Of a DNA stretch of 64,000 nucleotides, positions 1-8,811 are shown piece by piece. The notes under the pieces are model-generated. The model saw only the letters and a program-made list of their open reading frames with translations. It had not been told where the DNA came from and did not search any database. The first letter of the stretch is position 1. Each line of letters begins with the position of its first letter. Source of the stretch: DATFVJ01 sp963826515 (GTDB lineage: Bacteria > Actinomycetota > Actinomycetes > Streptosporangiales > Streptosporangiaceae); assembly GCA_963826515.1 (NCBI GenBank), contig CAWGXI010000012.1:806001-870000 (forward strand), given 5' to 3'. The translations under genes were made by a program, and so were the position numbers.

Positions 1-184
1 CGCGTGATTCGCTGGTCTCAGGCGGCGAAATCGCAGGGGGGCGAGCCGCGACACGTCGCGGCACCCCCACGCTTTGCGCGCTCCGCGCGGCCTCGGCAGA
101 TGGCAGCCGTGGCGGTCTTCGCCGTATTCGTGCTGCTGATAATCATGCCTTCCGGTGTGACCCCGCTCGCCAGACCCGCCGGGC

Positions 185-515
185 ATGTTCGCCGGGCGCC
201 AGGCCCTGATGGCCGCGAATAGCCCCGACATGCGCATCAACATGGCACGCGGGAAGCGGATCCTGCTCGAAGAGGACAGGTCGGGACGATATTGCCGTGA
301 TCAAGGGACAGGCGGCGAGGTTCGAGGCCCTGCTCGATCGGGCGCACGTCCCCGTGACAATGCGCATCACCGCAGGCCGGCACGACTGGGCGGATGCGAT
401 CGACGCGCTCGCACGAGCGCTCGACTTCCTCGCCACTGGCTGGGGATCAGGTGGCGGCTGGGCACGTCCCGTCGGGCATGTCCCTAGGACACGCCCCACG
501 GGACTACGCCCCTAA
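185..515 (+). pseudogene. Possible frameshifted esterase C-terminal fragment
   Basis: No intact gene is visible in the first 500 bases. One frame (185 to about 280) reads GKRILLEEDRSG and the next frame continues smoothly with RDDIAVIKGQAARFEALLD and then ITAGRHDWADAIDALARAL. The latter resembles the last helix and catalytic-His region (GGHDW) of actinobacterial esterase-like alpha/beta hydrolases. The switch of frame near 280 and the lack of an upstream catalytic core suggest a decayed remnant. The family call rests on a short motif only. Confidence 0.3.
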
Positions 516-1354
516 ACCGGCGGCCAGGGTACGGCGGGCCACTCATCCGACGGATACGGATGCACACGGTGCTTGAGCAGGAAATCGACCCGGCCTTTGG
601 TGGCATTGATCTCAGCGGCGGCGAGTCGCTGGCTGAGTTCGGCCGCCAGCTCGCGGCCGTCGAGGGCTGCACGGAGGCGGCCGAGCGCCTCGATCGCCCT
701 GCCAGGCAGCGGTCGTCCGCGCCACTGCCAGAGCACCGTGCGGAGCTTGTAATCCTCGGAGAAGCACACGCCATGATCGCAGCCGTATAGCTGCCCGCGT
801 GCGGTGGGGAGCAGATGGCCGATCTTCCTGTCCGCATTGTTCACCACCGCATCGAAGACGGCCATGTCCCGCAGCCCTGAATGGTCGGTGCGCCGGGCGA
901 GGGCGACCAGGTCGACCGTGGCGTCCGCGTCGATCCACAACTGGCACATGCCGGGACCGAATGGGCCGTCGCGGTACACGGTGGGCGGCACCACGCCCCA
1001 CCCAGCCGCCTCGGAGATCAGATAGGCGGCCACCTCACGCCCTGCCAGGGATCCGCGCGGGAAGTCCCACAAGGGCCGCTCGCCCGATATCGGCTTGTAG
1101 ACACAAGCCGCCCTCTTGGCGCCGTGTTTGATCCCGCAGTAGAGCGTCGCATTTGACGCCTCGAAAAGCTGGCCTTCGACTTCGATCGGGCCATTGGTGA
1201 GCAGGTCAATAATTGCCTCGCGGCCGTCGGCTGCCCCGTCCTGCCGCCGGCGCATCCGATCGGAGGGAGGCTCCCGCATGTCCTGATTCTGACGCCTTAC
1301 CGGCTGCGCCGCGAGCCGGGCCTTGGCGCCGGGCCTGTGGCCGCTCCTTGGCAT
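512..1354 (-). CDS. SCO1664/TIGR03843-family protein (PI3/PI4-kinase-like fold)
   Basis: The 280-residue protein matches the actinobacterial SCO1664 family, whose members are distantly related to phosphatidylinositol 3/4-kinase-like folds but have no assigned reaction. Recognisable blocks are GPIEVEGQLFEASNATLYC near the N-terminus, CVYKPISGERPLWDFPRGSL, DAVVNNADRKIGHLL (a kinase-like catalytic-loop block with D and N) and YGCDHGVCF (metal-binding DHG). It is the last gene of a three-gene minus-strand cluster, 2 nt behind DUF3090. In other actinobacteria this trio sits near mycothiol ligase mshC, which is not in this window. An internal ATG at 1279 (MREPPSDRM) is an alternative start, since family conservation begins about 45 residues in. 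Function unknown. Confidence 0.85.
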   Translation of the reverse strand: MPRSGHRPGAKARLAAQPVRRQNQDMREPPSDRMRRRQDGAADGREAIIDLLTNGPIEVEGQLFEASNATLYCGIKHGAKRAACVYKPISGERPLWDFPRGSLAGREVAAYLISEAAGWGVVPPTVYRDGPFGPGMCQLWIDADATVDLVALARRTDHSGLRDMAVFDAVVNNADRKIGHLLPTARGQLYGCDHGVCFSEDYKLRTVLWQWRGRPLPGRAIEALGRLRAALDGRELAAELSQRLAAAEINATKGRVDFLLKHRVHPYPSDEWPAVPWPPV

Positions 1355-1356
1355 TG

Positions 1357-1920
1357 TTACGCCACCGGGCCAGGGCGATGACCATTTTGCCGCGGGCAGA
1401 CGTGCCCTGCCGCGTCAAGTGGCAGGCCACACAGCGGGCAAGGCGGCCGTCCCGCCGCAACGATCTGCAGTGCTCGCTGGGCAAATGCGCGGGCCATGGC
1501 GGGCGTAATCCGCACCCGCAGCACGCCGGGACCGTCTGCGGAGATGTCCTCGGCAAGCGGCTCGACCGGCTCGTCTGACTCCTCCTGCGCCTCGATCACG
1601 ACGCGATCGCCGTCCGCATCCCAGGCGAGCGCGATGGACCCGACCCTGAACTCCTCCATCAGCGGCAGTTCGAGCGGTGCGTCGTCCTGCAGTTCCGCGG
1701 GCGCAACCGCGGGCACGGCGGCCGAGCCTCCGGATCGGCGCAACACCTCGTCGAGCAACTCGTCGAGCCGCTCGGCAAGCAGGCTGACCTGCTGCTTCTC
1801 CAGCGTCACGCTGGTGACCCTGCCGGTGCCGCTCGCCTGCAGGTAGAACGTCCGCTCGCCTGGCTGGCCGACGGTGCCTGCCACGAACCTCGCCGGCGGG
1901 TCGTAGATGTAGACAGGCAT
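1357..1920 (-). CDS. DUF3090 (TIGR03847) family protein
   Basis: A 187-residue protein starting MPVYIYDPPARFVAGTVG, the hallmark N-terminus of DUF3090, followed by GERTFYLQASG and VSLLAERLDELLDEV. The C-terminus carries two CxxC-type pairs (PCPLCGLPL and HVCP), a probable zinc site seen across the family. The start at 1920 is supported by an upstream AGGGAG. It lies 4 nt after the phosphatase stop and 2 nt before the SCO1664-family start, so the three are almost certainly co-transcribed. The family is actinobacterial and functionally uncharacterised. The frame stays open upstream of 1920, but that part overlaps the phosphatase tail and lacks family homology. Confidence 0.9.
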   Translation of the reverse strand: MPVYIYDPPARFVAGTVGQPGERTFYLQASGTGRVTSVTLEKQQVSLLAERLDELLDEVLRRSGGSAAVPAVAPAELQDDAPLELPLMEEFRVGSIALAWDADGDRVVIEAQEESDEPVEPLAEDISADGPGVLRVRITPAMARAFAQRALQIVAAGRPPCPLCGLPLDAAGHVCPRQNGHRPGPVA

Positions 1921-1924
1921 CTCC

Positions 1925-2848
1925 CTATCCTTGCGCTTCCGCTGGCTGCTGCTGAACTCCGTGGCCGCGGGAAGCCGGCGTGCCCGCACGTCCGACGGCG
2001 TCCGCGCTGACGCTTTCACTGTCCGCATGGCCCGCATGGCCCGCACTGATGCTCACGCCGGAGCCCGCGCCGTCACCCGCCGTATCCTCCTTGCTGACGC
2101 GCGCGCCCTCGCCCGCGTTGCCGCCATCCGCGCCTGCGCCGCCGCCGACCGTGGCGTCGCTGCCCGCATGCCCTTCACCGCGCGCCGCCTTCGTGAGACC
2201 ACCCACATCCCCTCCGGTGTCGTTAAGGCGCAGAAGGAACGGCCGCAGCTCGGTGTACCTGATGACGGTCAGCGAGCACGGATCGATCTGGATCCGCTGG
2301 AACAGGTCGAGATGAACACCCAGGCTATCGGCAACAATTGCCTTGATCACGTCACCGTGCGAACACACGACATAGCACGCGTCGCGGCCTAGCTTCGCAT
2401 TCCACGCCCGCACCGCAGCGACCGCACGGTACTGCATGTCGGGCAGGGCCTCGCCGTCCGGGCCAGGGAACCTCGCCCCGCTCGGATGCGCCTGCACGAC
2501 ACGCCAGAGCGGCTCCTTGGCGAGCTTCTTCAGCCGCTTACCTGTCCAGTCGCCGTAGTGGCACTCCCCGACACGGTCATCGACCCGCACGGCCGGCCCC
2601 GCCTGGCCGTCACGCGCCTGGCCGTCACGCGCCGGACCGGCCGCCGCCGCGATGGCCAGCGCTGTCTGCCTGCAGCGCTCGAGCGGGCTTGTGACGATCG
2701 CGTCGAGCGGCACAGGCGCGAGCCGTGCGGCGAGAGCCTCCGCCTGCGCCCTGCCGCGGTCGTCGAGATTCACGCCGGGAGTCCAGCCCGTGAGTACCGG
2801 CCCAGTGAGCGCGGTCAGGCCGTGGCGCACCAGGAGAACCGTTGTCAC
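1925..2848 (-). CDS. Histidine phosphatase, MSMEG_4193/TIGR03848 type
   Basis: A 307-residue histidine-phosphatase-superfamily protein. The GTG at 2848 begins VTTVLLVRHGLTALTG, containing the phosphohistidine motif RHG. SPLERCRQTA and CSHGDVIKAIVADSLG supply the other catalytic Arg and His blocks, and ECHYGDW the Glu motif. The first 215 or so residues are the phosphatase domain. The last 90 are a Gly/Ala/Asp-rich low-complexity tail that I would not expect in the family. Substrate unknown; the family is named from its mycothiol-gene neighbourhood. There is no ribosome-binding site before the GTG, but TAGAGT lies 7 nt upstream, which fits a leaderless transcript. Confidence 0.9.
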   Translation of the reverse strand: MTTVLLVRHGLTALTGPVLTGWTPGVNLDDRGRAQAEALAARLAPVPLDAIVTSPLERCRQTALAIAAAAGPARDGQARDGQAGPAVRVDDRVGECHYGDWTGKRLKKLAKEPLWRVVQAHPSGARFPGPDGEALPDMQYRAVAAVRAWNAKLGRDACYVVCSHGDVIKAIVADSLGVHLDLFQRIQIDPCSLTVIRYTELRPFLLRLNDTGGDVGGLTKAARGEGHAGSDATVGGGAGADGGNAGEGARVSKEDTAGDGAGSGVSISAGHAGHADSESVSADAVGRAGTPASRGHGVQQQPAEAQG

Positions 2849-2945
2849 AGTCCAGACTCTAGTGCCGCATGCTACGTATGCCCGCCGCCGGTTCCGCATG
2901 CTGGGTATGCCCGCCGCCGCGGCGCGGAGGCGTTAACCTCCGATC
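2849..2945. promoter_or_regulatory. Divergent leaderless promoters
   Basis: This short gap separates the divergent phosphatase and aldo/keto reductase genes. Minus strand: TAGAGT (2861 to 2856) lies 7 nt before the GTG at 2848. Plus strand: TAACCT (2934 to 2939) lies 6 nt before the ATG at 2946. Both fit the actinobacterial leaderless arrangement. I see no clear -35 boxes. Confidence 0.5.
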
Positions 2946-3899
2946 ATGGAGCAGCGCAGGCTCGGAGCGTCGGGCCTTCGGGTCTCGCGGCTTGGCCTGG
3001 GCACGATGACCTGGGGTCGTGACACGAGTGAAGACGACGCCGCCGCCCAACTTGTCTCGTTCGCCGATGCGGGCGGAACCTTGATCGACACGGCGGGCTC
3101 ATATACGGGCGGTGATGCCGAGCTGATCATCGGACGCCTGCTGGACGATGTCGTGCCCCGATCGGAGATGGTCCTCGCGACGAAGACGTCCGGGGACGTC
3201 TCGCGGCGGAGCCTGATTGCCGCCCTTGATGCCTCGCTGCGCCGGCTGGGCGTCGACCACGTGGATCTATGGCAGGTGGACGGGTGGGATCCGTCGACAC
3301 CGCTCGAGGAAACGCTGTCCGCCGTCGACCAGGCCTTGAGCGCTGGCCGCGCGAGGTATGCGGGGGTCTGCAACTACGCTGGCTGGCAATTGGCGCGCGC
3401 CGCGACCTGGCAGCAGGCCTGGCCGGGCCGGGCACCCATCTCCTCGGTACAGGTCGAGTACTCACTACTCGCTCGCGATATCGAGCGGGAGGTGCTGCCC
3501 GCCGCGGCCGACAGCGGCGCGGGCGTGCTCTGCAGGTCGCCGCTCGGCCGTGGCGTGCTCACCGGCAAGTACCGCACGGGTATCCCCGCGGATTCACGGG
3601 CCGCGACCCCGCACTTTGGCTGGTTCGTGCAGCCTTATCTGGATGAACGGTGCCGCGCCATCGTGGAGGCGGTGAGCACCGCGGCGGACGGCCTCGGCGT
3701 TTCGCCGCTGGCGGTGGCCTTGAGCTGGGTGGCGGACCGCCCGGCGGTCACGTCCGCGATCGTCGGAGCCCGCACGACCGGCCAGCTCACCGGCATTCTT
3801 GACGCCACGGAGGTCGTGCTGCCCGCCGAGATTTCAGCCGCGCTCGACGACGTTTCCGCCAGGGCGTGTCTGGTTGATCTCGGTGGATGCGGGCAGTGA
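2946..3899 (+). CDS. Aldo/keto reductase
   Basis: A 317-residue protein of the aldo/keto reductase superfamily, an NADPH-dependent carbonyl reductase with a TIM-barrel fold. It starts MEQRRLGASGLRVSRLGLGTM, the standard N-terminus. The catalytic region reads DAGGTLIDTAGSYTGGDAE; the usual DTA-x-x-Y Tyr is at SYTGG. VLATKTSG holds the catalytic Lys and VDLWQVDGWD replaces the common LYQLHRPD, so the usual catalytic His is not evident. Length is normal. It is divergent from the phosphatase and probably leaderless. Similar genes commonly flank the TIGR03848 cluster in actinobacteria. Substrate cannot be predicted. Confidence 0.92.
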   Translation: MEQRRLGASGLRVSRLGLGTMTWGRDTSEDDAAAQLVSFADAGGTLIDTAGSYTGGDAELIIGRLLDDVVPRSEMVLATKTSGDVSRRSLIAALDASLRRLGVDHVDLWQVDGWDPSTPLEETLSAVDQALSAGRARYAGVCNYAGWQLARAATWQQAWPGRAPISSVQVEYSLLARDIEREVLPAAADSGAGVLCRSPLGRGVLTGKYRTGIPADSRAATPHFGWFVQPYLDERCRAIVEAVSTAADGLGVSPLAVALSWVADRPAVTSAIVGARTTGQLTGILDATEVVLPAEISAALDDVSARACLVDLGGCGQ

Positions 3900-4013
3900 T
3901 CCGGGCGGCGGCCGGCAAGGCCGTAGTTGTTCTCGGGGAGCCGATGGTGGAGCTGCCGGCGACGAGACTGCCTGGGCGCCGATCCACCGACATCTACGGG
4001 ATGCGCTAGCTGG

Positions 4014-4562
4014 CTACTCCCCCACGATGAAGGTGACCTGGCCGAACGTCAGCTGATCGCCCACCTGGACCGGAACTGGCGAGCTGATCCGCCAGCCGTT
4101 GCGCCTGGTGCCATTCATCGAGCCGAGATCCCAGAGCAGCCAGCGGCCGCCCATCCTGGTCAGCTTGGCATGCAGGCGCGACACGGTGAGGTCTGGGATG
4201 ACCAGATCGCAGCCGGGTTCACGGCCGATGGTGAACCCGGAAGGCGCGGTACTTTCAGGCGGATCGGCAGGCAGCGTCAGCCGCGGCAGCCGCGGCAGCC
4301 GCCAGGCCGCCGTGAGCCGGTCGGAAAGGGCGGACATTCGCGCCACCGCGTCGGTGAGCCGCCCGGTGACCCGGCCAGGCGACAGGTCGCAGAAGAGCGC
4401 GGCGAGTTCGGAGCGGCTACGCGCGCGGAGCGCCACATCCATCCGCCTGACGAAGGTGTCATGCGACAGTTCGCCCGCCACCGAGCGCTCGCGCAACTCG
4501 GCGATCGCCCGCTCGCGATCGGAGTCAGAGGCGCGCTCAGGAAACGGTGCCTGCACCGTCAT
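4014..4562 (-). CDS. DUF1707-FHA domain protein
   Basis: A 182-residue protein with two domains. Residues about 8-60 are DUF1707 (RERAIAELRERSVAGELSHD...FVRRMDVAL), a short helical domain typical of actinobacteria. Residues about 105-180 are a forkhead-associated domain with the canonical GREPGCDLVI, SRLHAKL and GSMNGTRRNG motifs, so it should bind phosphothreonine peptides and may read Ser/Thr-kinase signalling. No transmembrane segment is seen. I prefer the ATG at 4562 (MTVQAPFPERASDSDRERA) over one at 4598. It is convergent with the aldo/keto reductase across about 115 bp in which I see nothing. Confidence 0.85.
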   Translation of the reverse strand: MTVQAPFPERASDSDRERAIAELRERSVAGELSHDTFVRRMDVALRARSRSELAALFCDLSPGRVTGRLTDAVARMSALSDRLTAAWRLPRLPRLTLPADPPESTAPSGFTIGREPGCDLVIPDLTVSRLHAKLTRMGGRWLLWDLGSMNGTRRNGWRISSPVPVQVGDQLTFGQVTFIVGE

Positions 4563-4634
4563 GGCCGAAGTATCGGCTGCCTGGCGCCAATTGTCCACCG
4601 TCTGCTACCCATATCGGTTATCCAATGCCCGGAA

Positions 4635-4737
4635 CCGGCTGCGCCAGCCCGGCTGCGCCAGCCCGGCTGCCCCCGGCCCGGCTGCGCCAGCCCGGCCGCG
4701 CCAGCCCGGCCGCGCCAGCCCGGCTGCGCTAGCCTGG
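4635..4737. repeat. GC-rich intergenic tandem repeat
   Basis: About seven imperfect copies of a unit like CAGCCCGGCTGCGC lie between the FHA gene and the repeat-bearing membrane protein; the array reaches the 3' end of the latter gene. No spacers, so not CRISPR. Confidence 0.7.
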
Positions 4738-5478
4738 CCGGGAGGACGCCTTGTAGTAAGTGCTGGAATCTGGCCGCCAGAGCAGAATTATCGCGCCGAG
4801 GCCGACGATCCACACGGCGACCGTGAGGAACTTGTTGAGCACGGCGCCAGGCTGAGCGAAGCTCGCCACCGTGTTGAGTGTCGAGATACCGAAGAACACG
4901 CTCGCCAGAATCCGCGCCCACGCCTTCCCGCGCTTGTTGGCCCACGCCATCCACAGCCAGAGGCCGGTGCCGATAAGGCCAGTGATCACGCTGGTGACCA
5001 CGATGAACGTCGCGCTATGGCTCACCTGGACGGCGCTAAGTCTTGGATTCGCCTTGCTGATCGCACGCTTCAGGCCGCCGGATGTGGCCAGGCCGATGAC
5101 GAGGCCGACGATGCTCACGGCCGCACCTGCGTACATCAGCTTCGCCGCGTTCTGGATCGACGGGGGCGCGGGCTCGCCCGCCGGTCGATCCACCTGCCCG
5201 CCCCGGCCCGGGTAGTGCGGAATGTCTGGCATCAGATCCTCGAACCTCCGATTCGCGGTGCTGCCCGGGGTGCGAACCGCGGGCCCAGCGCCGCCGTCGC
5301 TGTGCTCGCCTACCCCGTGCTGGGCCACCCCGTGCTGGGCCACCCCGTGCTGGGCCACCCCGTGCTGGGCCACCCCGTGCTGGGCCACCCCGTGCTGGGC
5401 CACCCCGTGCTGGGCCACCCCGTGCTGGGCCACCCCGTGCTGGGCCACCCCGTGCTGGGCCACCCCGTGTTCACTCAT
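4729..5478 (-). CDS. Four-TM membrane protein with HGVAQ pentapeptide repeats
   Basis: A 249-residue protein in two parts. After MSE come ten exact HGVAQ pentapeptides and a variant HGVGE (residues about 4-58), encoded by a 15-bp tandem array. A Pro/Gly-rich linker follows, then four predicted membrane segments: LMYAGAAVSIVGLVIGLA, ATFIVVTSVITGLIGTGLWL, ILASVFFGISTLNTVASFA and FLTVAVWIVGLGAIILLW. The membrane part resembles small uncharacterised actinobacterial integral membrane proteins. An upstream ATG at 5526 is possible; 5478 leaves the repeats almost at the N-terminus. Repeat number probably varies between strains (inference). Function unknown. Confidence 0.7.
   Translation of the reverse strand: MSEHGVAQHGVAQHGVAQHGVAQHGVAQHGVAQHGVAQHGVAQHGVAQHGVAQHGVGEHSDGGAGPAVRTPGSTANRRFEDLMPDIPHYPGRGGQVDRPAGEPAPPSIQNAAKLMYAGAAVSIVGLVIGLATSGGLKRAISKANPRLSAVQVSHSATFIVVTSVITGLIGTGLWLWMAWANKRGKAWARILASVFFGISTLNTVASFAQPGAVLNKFLTVAVWIVGLGAIILLWRPDSSTYYKASSRPG
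5313..5462. repeat. 15-bp in-frame minisatellite, ten exact copies
   Basis: Ten identical copies of CCCCGTGCTGGGCCA, read on the minus strand as HGVAQ. A partial unit follows. The copies show no third-position drift, which suggests recent expansion or ongoing homogenisation. Confidence 0.95.
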
Positions 5479-5550
5479 CCCCTGCGGTGATCCTTTGCTG
5501 GGGACACAGCCCAAGCAGCGGGCCATCGGCGGTGCCCATGCGATGGGCGG

Positions 5551-6378
5551 CTAGCCGCCCATCGCATGGGCGCCGCCGTCCACGTGCACGATCTCACCCG
5601 TCGTGGCAGGAAACCAGTCGGAAAGCAGCGCCGCGCACGCACGCGCGGCAGGCTCGGGATTCGTGATGTCCCAGCCGAGCGGCGCACGCTCGCTCCACAA
5701 TTGCTCGAACTGACCGAAACCTGGGATGCTGCCCGCCGCCATCGTGCGGATCGGCCCGGCCGCCACCAGGTTCACCCGGATATTCTTCTGCCCCAGGTCC
5801 CTTGCCAGGTACCTCGCGCACGACTCAAGCGCGGCCTTGGCCACACCCATCCAATCGTACGCAGGCCAAGCGCGGCTCGCGTCGAAATCGAGACCGACGA
5901 TCGAGCCCGCGGCCGCCACATCGGGCGGCGCGCTCGAGCCACCCGAGCCGCGGGAGTCCTCGTCGCCGACCGAACCAGTCATTATGGGCAGCGCCGCGAC
6001 GGCGAGCGACTTCAAAGAAAACGCCGACACGTGCACCGCGGTCGCGACGTCCTCCCACGGTGTCTTGAGGAAGTTACCGCCGAGTGCGCCCTGGGGCGCG
6101 AACGCGACCGCGTGCACTAGGCCGTCGAGGCTGTCGACGTGTGCAGACACACGCTCGGCGAGCGATGCGAGCTGCCCGCTGTGTGTCACATCAAGTTCGA
6201 CAATGGGCGGCGGCTGCGGCAGCCGCCTGGCGATCCGCTCCACCAGGCTCAGGCGGCCGAAACCGGTGAGCACGACGGTAGCACCCTCGAGTTGCGCGAT
6301 GCGCGCGACGTGAAATGCGATCGAGGAGTCAGTCAGCACGCCCGTGATCAGGATTCGCTTTCCCTCCAGGATGCCCAT
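5551..6378 (-). CDS. fabI: Enoyl-ACP reductase (InhA/FabI type)
   Basis: A 275-residue NADH-dependent enoyl-acyl-carrier-protein reductase, the last step of each fatty-acid elongation cycle. The N-terminus MGILEGKRILITGVLTDSSIAFHVAR contains the FabI-type cofactor loop. YDWMGVAKAALES supplies the Tyr and Lys of the active site (Y-x6-K), and AAGPIRTMAAGSIPGF the substrate-binding loop. The last residues HVDGGAHAMGG are typical. The start overlaps the fabG stop by one base (TGATG), so translation is coupled. The order fabG-fabI matches mabA-inhA of mycobacteria. A 17-residue Gly/Ser-rich stretch (EDSRGSGGSSAPP) before the active site is longer than usual. Confidence 0.94.
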   Translation of the reverse strand: MGILEGKRILITGVLTDSSIAFHVARIAQLEGATVVLTGFGRLSLVERIARRLPQPPPIVELDVTHSGQLASLAERVSAHVDSLDGLVHAVAFAPQGALGGNFLKTPWEDVATAVHVSAFSLKSLAVAALPIMTGSVGDEDSRGSGGSSAPPDVAAAGSIVGLDFDASRAWPAYDWMGVAKAALESCARYLARDLGQKNIRVNLVAAGPIRTMAAGSIPGFGQFEQLWSERAPLGWDITNPEPAARACAALLSDWFPATTGEIVHVDGGAHAMGG

Positions 6379-7091
6379 CAGTGACCCATCCCCATGCCGC
6401 CGTCCACGGGAATGACGGCGCCAGTGATGTAGCCGCCGGCGTCGCCGGCCAGGAATTCAACCACGCCGGCCACCTCGTCAGGTGCCGCGTACCGCCCGAG
6501 CGGGATGTTCTTCAAGATCTCGGCCTTTCTTTTTTCGGGCAGCGCCGCGGTCATATCGGTCTGCACGAATCCAGGGGCGACGACATTCACCGTGATGTTC
6601 CGCGAACCTAGCTCCCTGGTGAGCGACCGCGCCAGTCCCACCAAGCCGGCCTTGGACGCCGCGTAGTTCGCCTGCCCGCCAGATCCGAGCAGGCCGACCA
6701 CCGACGAGATCAGGATGATGCGGCCACGGCGCATCCTGATCATTGGCCGTACCGCTCGTTTGACGACGCGGAAGGCCCCGGTCAGGTTCGTGTCAAGGAC
6801 CCCGCTGAAATCGTCCTCGCTCATCAGTGCGAGCAGGTTGTCACGGTTGATGCCCGCGTTGGCGACGAGCACCTCGACCGGGCCTTGTGCCTTCTCTACC
6901 GCGGTGAAGGCACCGTCCACGGCGGCGGTGTTAGTGATGTCGCAGCGAACCACGGGCAGCCCTTCAGCGCTGGCCACGGTGTCACCGGATCTCGACGTCA
7001 CGGTCACCGCGTCGCCAGCCGCCGCGAGGCGGCGCGCGATAGCAAGCCCGATGCCGCGATTCCCACCGATGACGAGGACGGACCGGCTCAT
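6378..7091 (-). CDS. fabG: 3-oxoacyl-ACP reductase (MabA/FabG type)
   Basis: A 237-residue short-chain dehydrogenase that reduces 3-oxoacyl-ACP with NADPH. MSRSVLVIGGNRGIGLAIARRL carries the TGxxxGIG-type cofactor motif (here GGNRGIG). NAGINRD, the catalytic Ser in ILISSVVG and the YAASKAGL Tyr/Lys motif are all present. The ATG at 7091 is preceded at 8 nt by GGGAGG, which settles the start. Coupled to fabI by a one-base overlap, it is the first gene of this two-gene operon and is divergent from tldD. Confidence 0.94.
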   Translation of the reverse strand: MSRSVLVIGGNRGIGLAIARRLAAAGDAVTVTSRSGDTVASAEGLPVVRCDITNTAAVDGAFTAVEKAQGPVEVLVANAGINRDNLLALMSEDDFSGVLDTNLTGAFRVVKRAVRPMIRMRRGRIILISSVVGLLGSGGQANYAASKAGLVGLARSLTRELGSRNITVNVVAPGFVQTDMTAALPEKRKAEILKNIPLGRYAAPDEVAGVVEFLAGDAGGYITGAVIPVDGGMGMGH

Positions 7092-7197
7092 CTCATTTGC
7101 CTCCCACCGAACCGAACTGACTGAACCTGAACCCCCGATCGTCGTGGGGAGATTACCGGCCGGCTGGCCCGCGCGCATGTCAGGTAGGTTTCCTGTC

Positions 7198-8811
7198 GTG
7201 GCTGATAACCGCACCGGCTCGCCCAGGGAGGCGACGCAACCCGGTGGGCAACAGCGCCCGCCGCGTGACACACCCGGGCACCCGGCGGCCCGCAACCCCC
7301 CGCCGCGCAGCGAACGCAGGATCGATCCTGAGTTCACCGCGCTGCCGCTGCACAACCTGGCCGACGCGGCCCTGCAGCGGTCCCGCGACCTAGGCGCGGC
7401 GCATGCCGACTTCCGGCTTGAGCGGATCCGCGGGCAATACCTCGCGCTGTCTGACAACAACCTAGAGACCCTGGTCGACGGCGACGAGCTTGGCCTCGCC
7501 GTGCGTGTCATCTGCGACGGTACATGGGGTTTCGCTGCGGCTGCCGACCTCACCCCAGAGGCCGCTGCGCGGGCCGCGCAGCAGGCGGTCGACGTCGCGA
7601 AGGTATCGGCCGCGATCAATAGGGAGCGCATCGAACTGGCGGACGAGCCGCCGTACGGCGAGGTGAGCTGGATCTCTTCGTACCTGCAGGACCCGTTCGA
7701 GATCGGCATCGCCGACAAGGTCAGGCTGCTGCGCCAGTGGGGCGGCGGGCTTCTCGGCGACCCACGGGTTGATCACGTCGACGTCTCACTCCAGCAGGTC
7801 AAGGAGTGCAAGTTCTACTCCGATGGCGTCACCACCGCGACGCAGCAGCGGGTCAGATTGCATCCGGTCGTGACCGCCGTCGCGATCGACGTGCCCGCGG
7901 GCAGGTTCGACACGATGCGGACCATCGCGCCGCCCGCCGGGCGCGGATATGAGTACCTGACGGGTACCGGCTGGGACTTCACGGCCGAACTCGCGGAACT
8001 CCCGGAACTGCTCGCTGCGAAGCTCGCTGCCCCTTCTGTCGAGGCCGGCAGCTACGATCTCGTGATTCACCCGTCGAACCTGTGGCTCGCCATCCACGAG
8101 TCGATCGGGCACGCCACCGAGCTCGACCGGGCCCTCGGCTACGAGGCCGCTTACGCCGGCACCTCGTTCGCCACCTCGGAAAAGCTCGGGACCCTTCAGT
8201 ACGGGTCGCCGGTCATGAATGTCTCGGGCGACCGCACCGCGCCGCACGGGCTCGCCACGGTCGGTTTCGATGACGAGGGTGTCGCTGGCCAGCTGTGGGG
8301 CATCATCTCCGGCGGTGTCTTCACCGGCTACCAGCTTGATCGCCGGATGGCGAGGATGAACGGCTTCGGGCGGTCCAACGGATGCGCCTTCGCTGACTCA
8401 CCGTCACACATGCCGCTGCAACGAATGGCCAACGTCTCGCTGCACGCCGACCCGGCAGGCCCGGCGACCGAGAGCCTGATCGCGGGCGTAACGCGCGGCA
8501 TCTACATTGTCGGCGACAACAGCTGGTCCATCGACATGCAGCGGTACAACTTCCAGTTCACCGGCCAGCGTTTCTACAAGATCGAGAACGGCCGGCTGGC
8601 CGGCCAGCTCCGAGATGTCGCCTATCAGGCCACCACCACAGACTTCTGGAACAGCATGGAAGCGGTCGGCGGCCCGGGCACGTACCTGCTGTGCGGCGCG
8701 TTCAACTGCGGCAAGGGCCAGCCAAGCCAGATCGCGCCGGTCAGTCACGGCTGCCCGTCCGTCGTGATGCGTGGCGTCCGGATCCTGAACACGCTTGAAG
8801 AGGCGGGATGA
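7198..8811 (+). CDS. tldD: TldD-family metalloprotease subunit
   Basis: A 537-residue TldD homologue. In other bacteria TldD and TldE form a heterodimeric zinc peptidase that processes unfolded or modified peptides. The zinc motif HESIGHATELDR (HExxxH) is near residue 300, and downstream GATTTDFWNS-like and CGKGQPSQ-type blocks match the C-terminal barrel domain. The GTG at 7198 gives a 40-residue Pro/Arg-rich N-terminal extension before the conserved FTALPLHNLADAAL. A start inside the extension cannot be excluded. It overlaps tldE by four bases (ATGA). Confidence 0.92.
   Translation: MADNRTGSPREATQPGGQQRPPRDTPGHPAARNPPPRSERRIDPEFTALPLHNLADAALQRSRDLGAAHADFRLERIRGQYLALSDNNLETLVDGDELGLAVRVICDGTWGFAAAADLTPEAAARAAQQAVDVAKVSAAINRERIELADEPPYGEVSWISSYLQDPFEIGIADKVRLLRQWGGGLLGDPRVDHVDVSLQQVKECKFYSDGVTTATQQRVRLHPVVTAVAIDVPAGRFDTMRTIAPPAGRGYEYLTGTGWDFTAELAELPELLAAKLAAPSVEAGSYDLVIHPSNLWLAIHESIGHATELDRALGYEAAYAGTSFATSEKLGTLQYGSPVMNVSGDRTAPHGLATVGFDDEGVAGQLWGIISGGVFTGYQLDRRMARMNGFGRSNGCAFADSPSHMPLQRMANVSLHADPAGPATESLIAGVTRGIYIVGDNSWSIDMQRYNFQFTGQRFYKIENGRLAGQLRDVAYQATTTDFWNSMEAVGGPGTYLLCGAFNCGKGQPSQIAPVSHGCPSVVMRGVRILNTLEEAG

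Noticed and set aside
143..499. Minus-strand gene near the left edge
   Set aside because: Arg/Ala-rich composition with no motif; probably antisense to the esterase remnant.
6715..7197. Longer TldD start
   Set aside because: The region is antisense to fabG and reads as its shadow; homology begins after 7320.
7092..7718. N-terminal extension of FabG
   Set aside because: The frame is open upstream but antisense to tldD and without homology; a good ribosome site supports 7091.
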